DNA of 64,000 nt from Scatosoma sp045127595 (GTDB lineage: Bacteria; Bacillota; Clostridia; Christensenellales; Borkfalkiaceae), in the NCBI GenBank assembly GCA_045127595.1, contig JBGVQS010000013.1, forward strand, positions 105,435 through 169,434, written 5' to 3'. The translations under genes and the position numbers were made by a program. The notes under the pieces were generated by a model, which worked only from the letters and a program-made list of their open reading frames with translations, had not been told where the DNA came from and ran no database searches. Positions 28,264 through 35,523 of the stretch are shown here, one piece after another. Every line of letters starts with the position of its first letter. Positions within the stretch are counted from its first letter, which is position 1.

Positions 28264-29483
28264 ACTTCTTTCCCCCGAACTATTATTTCTTGATAAAAGC
28301 AGTTATATACTCCTGCCGTCCAACCGAGCATTTCTTGCGTTGTGTATTCCAACGACGGTGCAACACCGTTTTCGTGGTAACGTTCCCATAAACAGCCCGT
28401 CTTTTCAAAAGCCCCCGCAAGCAACGTCAAATACCCTTTCGCCAAACACGCCGCTTCCTGTTCCATGCCGTTTTTACGTAACGCTTTATAGGCAAAATAT
28501 TGATGCGGCGCCCAAATATTCGGGTAACCCCATTGGTAGGATTCATCCCCTAAATTTTCACAAGCATACACGCCGCCCTTGCATTTTAAACGCTCGTAAA
28601 TCGTATTCAATCCATACCTGCCTGCCCCAAATCCGTAAAACCAAGGTGTAAAGCACGCCGCGCAAACAACCCCGCTGCGCTTTTTGGAAACAAAGTCGTA
28701 ATCAAAATATATCCCCTGCTTTTCATCATAACAATAGGTTTGCAAAAGCAGTAACCGTCTTTCCTTTTTCAAGCGATAAAAGTCGCTTTTTTTGCTATCC
28801 TTTTCCTTGTAGTATCGGCAAAGAAAATCTTCCACGCCGTACAAATGCGCATTAAGGTCAATTTGCACGTAATCGAGCGCGTTGTGCCGCTCGTACCGCG
28901 GCGTAAAGTCTTCTCCGCTTTCCCCTTCCGCAAGCAGGTTTTTTGCCCGAAGTATTTTTTCTTCCTCGGAAATATCGGCAGGCAACGGCAACCGCGTCGT
29001 TACGTAATCGTAATAGCCGATCAAGGCTTCGCCGCTCTCCGTGTTTCCGCCGTATTGATTTAAACCGATTTCCGTCATGCGTTCGCGCATCCAAAAGCCG
29101 TACTCTTTTTCTAAACCGCGCACGGCAAAAGCAAGCCATTCGTCATCTTTCGTAGCGGCGTAAACGTCCTGTATCATCAGCCCCAGCAAAGGAGGTTGCG
29201 AGGCGAACTCCGCGCCGTGCTCTCTTGCGCAATTCGGAACACAGCCAAACAGCTCCAAAACGTATAAAAGATTATTCACGTTATTCAACGCAAGTTCCGT
29301 CAAGCCGTCGGCAAGCAAGCCTACGTTGGTAAAATAGGTATCCCAATAATAGAGCACGCGGAATTCCCCGTTGATACAGGGCGGAACGAAGGAATAGGGC
29401 AACGAAAATGTCGGCGTTTCCAAATCAGTCAACGCTTTTTCCCAAGCTCCTTCAATATATTTTTTTACTTTCCCGTAGGACAT
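28260..29483 (-). CDS. GH37 (trehalase)-like alpha/alpha-barrel glycosidase, copy 2
   Basis: The product has 407 residues and is a paralogue of the protein encoded at 26386-27630. PCINGEFRVLYYWDTYF matches the first GH37 signature. GESGEDFTPRY keeps the catalytic Asp but has Glu in place of the preceding Trp. QWGYPNIWAPHQY matches the second signature with Gly in place of Asp. LEYTTQEMLGWTAGVYN closes the barrel. The ATG has AAGGTGG 7 nt upstream. It is the first gene of the hydrolase operon, with a predicted leader of only about 20 nt behind the regulated promoter at 29511-29576. Both copies lack the usual second-signature Asp, so they probably act on a linkage other than trehalose. Confidence 0.8.
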   Translation of the reverse strand: MSYGKVKKYIEGAWEKALTDLETPTFSLPYSFVPPCINGEFRVLYYWDTYFTNVGLLADGLTELALNNVNNLLYVLELFGCVPNCAREHGAEFASQPPLLGLMIQDVYAATKDDEWLAFAVRGLEKEYGFWMRERMTEIGLNQYGGNTESGEALIGYYDYVTTRLPLPADISEEEKILRAKNLLAEGESGEDFTPRYERHNALDYVQIDLNAHLYGVEDFLCRYYKEKDSKKSDFYRLKKERRLLLLQTYCYDEKQGIYFDYDFVSKKRSGVVCAACFTPWFYGFGAGRYGLNTIYERLKCKGGVYACENLGDESYQWGYPNIWAPHQYFAYKALRKNGMEQEAACLAKGYLTLLAGAFEKTGCLWERYHENGVAPSLEYTTQEMLGWTAGVYNCFYQEIIVRGKEV

Positions 29484-29510
29484 TTTTTGCCCACCTTATT
29501 GTTTTTGTCT

Positions 29511-29576
29511 ATTATACTCAATTTATTCTACTTTTGCAAGTAGAATATGTTGCAAAACGTTGTGCTTTTGTTGTAA
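29511..29576 (-). promoter_or_regulatory. Promoter and putative AraC-type operator of the hydrolase operon, with an extra palindrome
   Basis: On the minus strand TTGCAA (-35, 29534-29539), 17 bp, TATAAT (-10, 29511-29516). Nine bp upstream of the -35 begins the shared two-part element (29549-29576), here TTACAACAAAAGCACAAC, a spacer and GCAAC. A separate perfect inverted repeat, ATTCTAC-8-GTAGAAT, at 29525-29546 covers the -35 and could bind a repressor. Confidence 0.72.
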
Positions 29577-29581
29577 AACAA

Positions 29582-29611
29582 CAAAAAGAGCCAACAAAAA
29601 ACGTCAGCTCT
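29582..29611 (-). terminator. Rho-independent terminator after the CrtO-like gene
   Basis: On the minus strand AGAGCTGAC and GTTGGCTCT pair over 9 bp with two G-U pairs, followed by TTTTTG. It lies 19 bp after the stop at 29630 and just upstream of the regulated promoter of the hydrolase operon. Confidence 0.75.
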
Positions 29612-29629
29612 TCCTAAACAACTTTGTTT

Positions 29630-30232
29630 TTATGCGCCTTGAACAACGCTTTCCATACGCGCCACCTTTGCCTTTGCTTGCTTTTTCTCTAAACTCTTTC
29701 TCAATATTTTGAGTTTGTAGGAATTATAGCGCAAGATAAACAGCGACGGCAAGTTAAAGAAAATATTGATGATTGCCACCGAAATGGATAACGGCAACCA
29801 AAAAGGCGTAATCGGGAACAATAATAAAATCAAAAACCCAAAAAAGATACTGTAAAAATGCCCCAACTGCCCGTAACAAATCTCCAAAAGGAATCTGTCG
29901 ATATATTCCGGACTCTTCGGATCGGCAATCTTGTTTTTACGGAAACCGGTAAAATGCCCGATTTCAGGGATATAATCCTTCCATTTACGAATTTTGATTT
30001 TTTCGTAAAATTTCTTTTCTTTCAGCGAAACTGAAAAACACTTCTTGTCGTGGCTTGCAAATTTTGCAGGCAACAAACGGAATACGGTTGCCACAACCGC
30101 GTCTACGGCAATCACGAGCGCGACCGCAAGCGCCGTAAACCCAAGCGTATACAATACGCCAAGCCCGTAAACAAGCTCAAATATTACCGTCAAAATCGCT
30201 ATACAAGCCGATATCAACCAAACGTATAACAC
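29630..30232 (-). CDS. CrtO-like integral membrane protein (putative acyltransferase)
   Basis: The product has 200 residues. Two membrane helices lie at about 5-55 and two more at about 125-165, with a basic loop between them containing KIRKWKDYIPEIGHFTGFRK. This loop resembles the core of glycosyl-diaponeurosporenoate acyltransferase (CrtO) proteins, in which the WK-x-IPE motif is typical. The start is GTG at 30232, directly after the TAA of the previous gene, with AGGAG 9 nt upstream. It ends the operon GT8, PlsC-type, CrtO-like. No carotenoid genes are present, so the acceptor is probably a glycolipid rather than staphyloxanthin; this is inference. Confidence 0.7.
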   Translation of the reverse strand: MLYVWLISACIAILTVIFELVYGLGVLYTLGFTALAVALVIAVDAVVATVFRLLPAKFASHDKKCFSVSLKEKKFYEKIKIRKWKDYIPEIGHFTGFRKNKIADPKSPEYIDRFLLEICYGQLGHFYSIFFGFLILLLFPITPFWLPLSISVAIINIFFNLPSLFILRYNSYKLKILRKSLEKKQAKAKVARMESVVQGA

Positions 30233-31096
30233 TTATTTTTTCTCCTGTTCCTGTTCTTCTTCTGTTTCATAAACGAGCGGAAGCCCGTACACTTCTTCGT
30301 ACTTTGCCTTACAAGCTTCGTAGGCTTCGTTCATCATTTTTTCCGCACCCGCTTTGTCCCCAAGCGTCTTATCGGGATAAATTGCAGGCATAACGTGTAA
30401 GGTAAAGCGTTGAATAGGATACCCGTCCCCGTCCAAACGCTCGTCGTCGGTCATAGTAAGGAAGGTCGGCACTACGGGCACGTCCGCGCGGTATGCCATT
30501 TTAAATCCGCCCACTTTATAAGGCCGAGGCTTGCGGTAGTTCCACCACATTGCTTGTTCGGGATAAATCAAAATCGTTTCTCCGCGTTTTAAAAGCGTAT
30601 TTACCGCCGACATAAAATTGATCATTGTACGGCGATTGCTCGACAAAGGCAACGTGTTGCAATGCCGCATGAAAAATCCGTATAAACCAGGGAAGTTCGT
30701 GTAATTCCCCTCACGAATGACTTTGTATAAATACTTCCGCGGCAAATATTTCCTGATACAATGAAAAATCGCGTATTGATCGAAAGGCGAAAAATGATTG
30801 CAGGTAAGAATCGCGCCGTTTTTGAGCGCCGCAAGATTTTCTTCCCCCGTCATACCGTCAATTACAAGCACGTCCTTTTTGATAAGGTTCAAAAAGAATC
30901 TATCCCCAACGAAATTTGCAACTCGGCGCGCGATTTTGTTGGAAAGCTTCTTGCAAAGATAGTCCGCCTTTTCAGGCAAAAGCTCAGGCGCTTCGGGATC
31001 GTCTTCCACGTCTTTATCAAACCAGCCTTTACGCTCGTATTCCCGAATGCGTTCCAAAATGATTTTTCGTTGTTCGGAAAGCTTCGTCTCGTCCAT
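30233..31096 (-). CDS. PlsC-type 1-acyl-glycerol-3-phosphate acyltransferase family protein
   Basis: The product has 287 residues. The catalytic HX4D box is CNHFSPFDQ, and the phosphate-binding block is LIYPEQAMWWNYRKPRPYK, followed by GGFKMAYRADVPVVP. These are the standard LPLAT blocks. The N-terminus is polar with a short helix; family members sit on the inner face of the membrane. The ATG at 31096 follows AAGGGGGATACT. It is flanked by a GT8 glycosyltransferase gene (13 bp) and a CrtO-like gene (0 bp), which suggests acylation of a glycosylated lipid rather than general phospholipid synthesis. Confidence 0.88.
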   Translation of the reverse strand: MDETKLSEQRKIILERIREYERKGWFDKDVEDDPEAPELLPEKADYLCKKLSNKIARRVANFVGDRFFLNLIKKDVLVIDGMTGEENLAALKNGAILTCNHFSPFDQYAIFHCIRKYLPRKYLYKVIREGNYTNFPGLYGFFMRHCNTLPLSSNRRTMINFMSAVNTLLKRGETILIYPEQAMWWNYRKPRPYKVGGFKMAYRADVPVVPTFLTMTDDERLDGDGYPIQRFTLHVMPAIYPDKTLGDKAGAEKMMNEAYEACKAKYEEVYGLPLVYETEEEQEQEKK

Positions 31097-31109
31097 AGTA
31101 TCCCCCTTT

Positions 31110-32048
31110 TTACGCTTCAACGAATTTTTTATAATAATTATCCGCGCGATTTGCTTCCGATACGGCAAGCTCGATCAAAGCCTTTTCGCACGCCGCGTCC
31201 GCATCCCGCTTTTCCTGCGTATATTCCAACAGCTCGGTGCGGATACGTTCGTAAAATTCATTCTTACGCGCGTAGTCCCAAAAATATTCCTGAAACAAAA
31301 TCTTTTCATAATGCCAAGGCTTCAAGGTCAAGTTATAATGCACCAGTTTCGGTTTTTCTTCCTTGTCGCCGCCGATCGGCATTCTATTCCATTCAATCCC
31401 GATATATTGCACTTTATCCTTGCAAATTACGTTGAGATAATCTTGATCCTGCGCCACGGAAAATCTATACTGCTTTAACAACGCGCAGAACTTTTCATAG
31501 AAATTTTCTTTTCTAAACTGTATCAAGTTCATCAAAATAACGCCCGCGTTAAAATATTTTTCAGCCTCAATCCCAAGCACTTCCTTGGTGTAAAGACGGA
31601 ATTCAGGCACGGAAGCAACCGCTCCGTCCGAAGCCGCGCCGATCAAATTATCCCCAAGCTCGGTATTGAAAAGCTCGCTGATGTCCCCAAGCACGACCGT
31701 GTCGCAATCGATATATAACGCTTTCGTATATTCGGGGAACATATTCGCGATAAAAATACGGTAATAGGTCGCACCCGTGTAATAATCGCGAAGCTGTAAC
31801 GAATCCTTTACCTTTTCCATCTTTGAAGTAACGTCCACTGATGTTATGCGGAAGTTTTCGTCCTCGTACGCCTTTAAACGTTCCAGCGTTTCTTTCGCCA
31901 TGCCTGCGTTCAATACGTAAATTTCATAAAAATATTCCTTGCTTGCATTGTCTTTCATGGAAGAAAGCGACACGGCAAGATAGGGAAGATAATTATCGTC
32001 CGCCGCATAAAAAATAGGAATTACCTTTTTGTTGTTCGTCATAGTCAT
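31110..32048 (-). CDS. Glycosyltransferase family 8 protein
   Basis: The product has 312 residues. IPIFYAADDNYLPYLAVSL is the GT8 nucleotide-sugar-binding start, YIDCDTVVLGD is the DxD metal site, and YFNAGVILMNL plus QDQDYLN are further family hallmarks. The conserved HYNLTLKPWHY block near 245-255 corresponds to the H-x(3)-KPW motif. The ATG at 32048 has AAGGA 6 nt upstream. It opens an operon with a PlsC-type and a CrtO-like acyltransferase. GT8 enzymes are retaining and use UDP-glucose or UDP-galactose; the acceptor here may be a lipid. Confidence 0.93.
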   Translation of the reverse strand: MTMTNNKKVIPIFYAADDNYLPYLAVSLSSMKDNASKEYFYEIYVLNAGMAKETLERLKAYEDENFRITSVDVTSKMEKVKDSLQLRDYYTGATYYRIFIANMFPEYTKALYIDCDTVVLGDISELFNTELGDNLIGAASDGAVASVPEFRLYTKEVLGIEAEKYFNAGVILMNLIQFRKENFYEKFCALLKQYRFSVAQDQDYLNVICKDKVQYIGIEWNRMPIGGDKEEKPKLVHYNLTLKPWHYEKILFQEYFWDYARKNEFYERIRTELLEYTQEKRDADAACEKALIELAVSEANRADNYYKKFVEA

Positions 32049-32143
32049 GTTCCATCCTTTAATAATAACGTTCTCTAATATTTTCTTCGTATTTCGAGCA
32101 CCCAAATTTTTCAATGCCAAAGCCCCATTTGAAATACGTTGTT

Positions 32144-32172
32144 ATTTTACACAAACCATTTCAAAAAAACAA
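32144..32172 (-). promoter_or_regulatory. Promoter of the GT8 operon
   Basis: On the minus strand TTGTTT (32167-32172), 17 bp, TAAAAT (32144-32149), with TGTG before the -10. The predicted leader is about 90 nt. Confidence 0.55.
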
Positions 32173-32236
32173 CCAAATAAAGCGCAAAAACAGTCTACCG
32201 AACAAAAAACCAACTCTACTATCCCATTTCACCATT

Positions 32237-32275
32237 TCTACTGTGGGTAGAATTGCCCTATCTACCGTGAGTAGA
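32237..32275. repeat. Two tandem TCTAC-5-GTAGA palindromes
   Basis: TCTAC, TGTGG, GTAGA at 32237-32251 and TCTAC, CGTGA, GTAGA at 32261-32275 are 24 bp apart. Two further TCTAC half-sites lie nearby at about 32193 and 32213. They sit 65-100 bp upstream of the GT8 promoter, in the 394-bp gap between the GT8 gene and dtd. They look like a regulator's tandem operators. No other gene was seen in this gap. Confidence 0.5.
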
Positions 32276-32368
32276 GCCCCTGAAATTCTTTAAATAAAAG
32301 GTTTTCACGGATTTAATGTTTTCCGCAAAAGGAATATCTTGTTTTGAAAAACACAGGAAATTTTGACA

Positions 32369-32393
32369 AAAAAATAAAAACTCTCTTGTGGAT
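32369..32393 (-). terminator. Weak Rho-independent terminator after dtd
   Basis: On the minus strand TTCTCT and AGAGAG pair around ATCCACA, followed by TTTTTATTTTTTT. The stem is short (6 bp with one G-U pair) but the U-tract is long. Confidence 0.45.
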
Positions 32394-32442
32394 AGAGAAT
32401 TTTTATCATAAAAAAACAATGTAATTGTGCGCTGAAAAAAGC

Positions 32443-32880
32443 TTAGCTTTCGAGCAAAATGGTAACTGGTCCGTCGTTATTTTGTTCGATTTGCATATCT
32501 GCGCCGAATACGCCTTTCTTTACCGTAACCCCAAGCGCGGACAATTCTTTTACCGCATATTCGTACAACGGCTCGGCGCGTTCAGGGCGTTCCGCCAAGG
32601 TAAAGCTTGGACGATTCCCATGCGACGCGTCTCCGTAAAGGGTAAATTGCGACACGAGCAAAACTTCCCCACCCACGTCTTTTACGGATAAATTCATCTT
32701 GCCGTTGCCGTCTTCAAAGATACGCAGCGCCGCAATCTTCTTCGCTAAATATGCGGCGTCTTTTTCCACATCCCCCGTCTTTACCCCCAAGAAGACCGTA
32801 AGCCCGAACGGGATTTCGGAAATCAATTTCCCGTCCACTTTTAAGGACGTATGTTTTACTCTTTGTACAACCGCTTTCAT
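32443..32880 (-). CDS. dtd: D-aminoacyl-tRNA deacylase
   Basis: The product has 145 residues, the usual length. The two DTD signatures are present: SQFTLYGD near 80 and NNDGPVT near 137 (canonical GPVT with the cross-subunit Gly-cisPro function). The start MKAVVQRV with AAAGGAG 6 nt upstream fixes the N-terminus. The enzyme removes D-amino acids wrongly attached to tRNA. It lies 77 bp downstream of efp, just behind a hairpin, and may be expressed by read-through or from its own weak promoter. Confidence 0.96.
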   Translation of the reverse strand: MKAVVQRVKHTSLKVDGKLISEIPFGLTVFLGVKTGDVEKDAAYLAKKIAALRIFEDGNGKMNLSVKDVGGEVLLVSQFTLYGDASHGNRPSFTLAERPERAEPLYEYAVKELSALGVTVKKGVFGADMQIEQNNDGPVTILLES

Positions 32881-32889
32881 AAACACTCC

Positions 32890-32926
32890 TTTACAAGACA
32901 AAATGCAGGATATAAAATCCTGCATT
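32890..32926 (-). terminator. Hairpin terminator between efp and dtd
   Basis: AATGCAGGAT (32902-32911) and ATCCTGCATT (32917-32926) form a perfect 10-bp stem with a 5-nt loop. On the minus strand TTGTCTTGT follows, a modest U-tract, so termination is probably partial. Confidence 0.7.
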
Positions 32927-32957
32927 CCGACCATTTCATTTGATTTAAAAACGCGGA

Positions 32958-33521
32958 TTAAACGCGGCTCATGTATTCGCCCGTTCTCGTATCGATACGG
33001 ATCGTTTCCCCTTCTTCAACGAACATGGGAACTTGAATGGTTGCGCCCGTTTCTACCTTTGCGTTCTTCATAACGTTGGTAGCCGTGTTGCCCTTAACGC
33101 CCGGTTCCGCTTCGATAACTTTGAGTTCAACAAAGTTTTCAGGTTCAACCGAGAACGCTTTGCCGTAAAGGAATTTTACCGTAACGGTATCGTTTTCCTT
33201 GATATATTTAAGCGCGTCTTCCACCTGATCGAACGTGAGCATTTCTTGGTTGTATTCTTCGTCCATGAAAACGTAGAATTCGCCGTCATAGTAGGAATAC
33301 GTCATCTTCTTCGTTTCTACCTGTGCCGTTTCAAGCTTCGTCGTGGGGTTAAACGTTTCGTTGGACAAAACTTGTCCCGTAACAACGTTTTTAAGGGTCG
33401 TTCTTACGAACGCTGCGCCTTTGCCGGGTTTAACGTGCTGGAAATCGGTAACGGTATAAACGCCGCTCTTGTATTCAAACGTCGCGCCTTTGCGAATATC
33501 GCCTGCCAAAATCTGTGCCAT
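32958..33521 (-). CDS. efp: Translation elongation factor P
   Basis: The product has 187 residues with the three-domain EF-P layout: KOW-like N-terminal domain (DIRKGATFEYKSG), central OB fold and C-terminal OB fold (GDTRTGEY-like end, IDTRTGEYMSRV). The modification loop is KPGKGAAF, with Lys near position 34 at the tip. EF-P relieves ribosome stalling at polyproline. It follows the M24 peptidase gene after 33 bp with AGGAG before the ATG. This pairing with a proline peptidase gene is common in Bacillota. Confidence 0.97.
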   Translation of the reverse strand: MAQILAGDIRKGATFEYKSGVYTVTDFQHVKPGKGAAFVRTTLKNVVTGQVLSNETFNPTTKLETAQVETKKMTYSYYDGEFYVFMDEEYNQEMLTFDQVEDALKYIKENDTVTVKFLYGKAFSVEPENFVELKVIEAEPGVKGNTATNVMKNAKVETGATIQVPMFVEEGETIRIDTRTGEYMSRV

Positions 33522-33554
33522 AATTTGTCTCCTTATATCCTAAATATTTTTTTC

Positions 33555-34616
33555 TTATATAATCAAGAGATTTCTGTCCGTTAAAGACATAAAGCTCTTC
33601 ACTTTTCCATTTTCAAGCGTTACCGTGTCTTCGATACGAATCCCGTATTCCCCCGCCACGTATACGCCCGGTTCATCCGAAAATACCATGCCGTCGCAAA
33701 GTACGTTTTCCGAACGGATACTTACCCCCGGGAACTCGTGCACGTTCAAGCCGATCCCGTGCCCAAGCGAGTGGGTAAAATATTCTCCGTAGCCCTGCTC
33801 CGTCAAATACTCCCGCGCGATCGCGTCCGCTTCTTTGCCAAGCATACCCGAAACAAGCTTTTCCTTGACGAGATTATGCGCGGTCAATACCGCTTGGTAC
33901 GCCTTTTTGAATTCTTCGTGTTTCCCATCATCGCCGAACAAGAAGGTTCTTGTAATATCCGAACAATACCCCTGCACACGGCAACCGAAATCAATCAAAA
34001 TTTCATCCCCGAACGTAAGCTTCGTATCCCCCGTAACGTGATGGGGAACAGCCGCATGCGCGCCGAATGCTACGATCGTTTCAAAGGAAACCCCTTCCGC
34101 GCCTAAGCTCCGCATTTTATATTCGAGCAGTGCCGCCACCTGCGTTTCCGTCATACCTTCTTTGATTTCGGGTAAAAGCTGCAAAAACGCTTTTTCTGCA
34201 ATAACGCACGCCTGTTCAATACAGGAAAGCTCCCATTCGTTTTTCACGGTCATCGCTTTATTGAGCGCGTCGTCCACGTTGATAAGGTTCAGCTTCGCTT
34301 CTTCCAACGCCAAATATTCGATATGACTGGTTTCACGGAAAGAAATTCCGACCGTTTTATAGCCTGCAAGCCGTTCCAAAACTTCACTACGTTTATAAAG
34401 TACGGGAGTTACGTCCGTGCCTTGAAAGAATTTTTCCGCCGCTTCAATATACCGCTTATCCGTGTACAGCGTCGTTCCCGTTTTATCGACAACCACGCAA
34501 CCGTTTTCCGCAACGAAACCCGTTACGTAACGAATCATATATTCGCAAGAAACGTAAACGGCTTCGCAACCGCTCATTTCTAACACTTTTTTACCGTTCG
34601 TGCGTGCCATTAACAT
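33555..34616 (-). CDS. M24 family Xaa-Pro aminopeptidase
   Basis: The product has 353 residues. An N-terminal creatinase-like domain precedes the pita-bread catalytic domain. Metal ligands are seen as the two Asp in LIDFGCRVQGYCSDITRTF, the His in HSLGHGIGLNVHE, the Glu in SDEPGVYV and the Glu in GIRIEDTVTLE. It removes N-terminal residues before proline. GGAGAATT precedes the ATG at 34616; a second in-frame ATG lies 6 nt downstream and fits the ribosome site slightly better. It has its own promoter and is cotranscribed with efp. Confidence 0.94.
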   Translation of the reverse strand: MLMARTNGKKVLEMSGCEAVYVSCEYMIRYVTGFVAENGCVVVDKTGTTLYTDKRYIEAAEKFFQGTDVTPVLYKRSEVLERLAGYKTVGISFRETSHIEYLALEEAKLNLINVDDALNKAMTVKNEWELSCIEQACVIAEKAFLQLLPEIKEGMTETQVAALLEYKMRSLGAEGVSFETIVAFGAHAAVPHHVTGDTKLTFGDEILIDFGCRVQGYCSDITRTFLFGDDGKHEEFKKAYQAVLTAHNLVKEKLVSGMLGKEADAIAREYLTEQGYGEYFTHSLGHGIGLNVHEFPGVSIRSENVLCDGMVFSDEPGVYVAGEYGIRIEDTVTLENGKVKSFMSLTDRNLLII

Positions 34617-34630
34617 AATTCTCCTTTTCT

Positions 34631-34659
34631 ATTTTAACAAAAAATTTTCTATTCGTCAA
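34631..34659 (-). promoter_or_regulatory. Promoter of the M24 peptidase-efp unit
   Basis: On the minus strand TTGACG (34654-34659), 17 bp, TAAAAT (34631-34636), ending 15 bp before the start codon. Confidence 0.65.
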
Positions 34660-34677
34660 GTGTAGCCGACTATATTT

Positions 34678-35523
34678 TTACAAATTCAAGTAAACTTTCT
34701 TCATATAAGCGGCTTCTTCCGCCTGCATTCCCGCCGATTCGCTGACAAGATAGGGTTCTAAGCCCAGTTCTTTGAGTGCAACCGCAAGCGGTTCAAACTC
34801 CGGCCCGTAAATCATATCGTCAAACGTGAGATGTTTTACTTCCCCTTTCGCCGAGTACATAATCTTGGAAAAATGGGAATGGAAATGCTTCATTCTATCA
34901 AAACCAAGCTCGGAAATCATATAGCTTAAACGTTCTTTATAATCGGCAACCGTTTTCAGAGAGCCCTGCTCCCTTGCGTTGATATGTCCAAAGTCGATAC
35001 ACGGCGTATAGATCGGATCAATCTTGCAAAAACGAGTAATTTCTTCCACCGTGCCGATCTGCGCGAGCTTCCCCATTGTTTCAGGGCAAAAAATCATGTC
35101 TTGCAAATCGTTCAAATAAATATAATCGCGCAAAATTTTCAAGCGTTCTTCCGTGAGCGCTACCGCTTCTTCGCGCGCCGCCTTTCCCTGCGCCGCAGGA
35201 TGAAAAACTACCCGTTTGCCCCCCATAAGTTTCAACGCTTTCGCCGTATCTAACACGTAAGCGTAAGATTTTGCCGCCATTTCATCATCAGGGTTGGCAA
35301 AATTGATAAAGTAAGGCGCATGCGCGGAAATTTCCACACCTTGTAAAGCGAATGCTTCGCCAATGGAAATCGCCTTATCTTCGCTCATGCGAACGCCGCG
35401 ACCGAAAGAATATTCAAAACAATCCAGCCCGCGTTCCTTGACAAATGCCGCCGCCTGTTCCGTATGTGCATATCCCGCCGCATAAAAGCTTTCGCAGTTT
35501 CCGCTAGGTCCAAATTTAATCAT
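34678..35523 (-). CDS. Deoxyribonuclease IV (Nfo)-like AP endonuclease family protein
   Basis: The product has 281 residues in the xylose-isomerase-like TIM barrel of AP endonuclease family 2. Metal-ligand candidates are His in ISAHAPYF, His in VVFHPAA, Glu in FCPETMG, Asp and His in CIDFGHINA, His in HFHSHFS, and Glu near LVSES. These match the zinc cluster of Nfo. The usual LGSH start is replaced by FGPSG, so it belongs to a divergent branch. The ATG overlaps the ribF stop (ATGA), which implies coupling. DNA repair function is likely but not certain. Confidence 0.85.
   Translation of the reverse strand: MIKFGPSGNCESFYAAGYAHTEQAAAFVKERGLDCFEYSFGRGVRMSEDKAISIGEAFALQGVEISAHAPYFINFANPDDEMAAKSYAYVLDTAKALKLMGGKRVVFHPAAQGKAAREEAVALTEERLKILRDYIYLNDLQDMIFCPETMGKLAQIGTVEEITRFCKIDPIYTPCIDFGHINAREQGSLKTVADYKERLSYMISELGFDRMKHFHSHFSKIMYSAKGEVKHLTFDDMIYGPEFEPLAVALKELGLEPYLVSESAGMQAEEAAYMKKVYLNL

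Noticed and set aside
26386..29483. Naming the GH37-like genes treA or treF
   Set aside because: The second signature is altered and the proteins are short; trehalase activity cannot be claimed.
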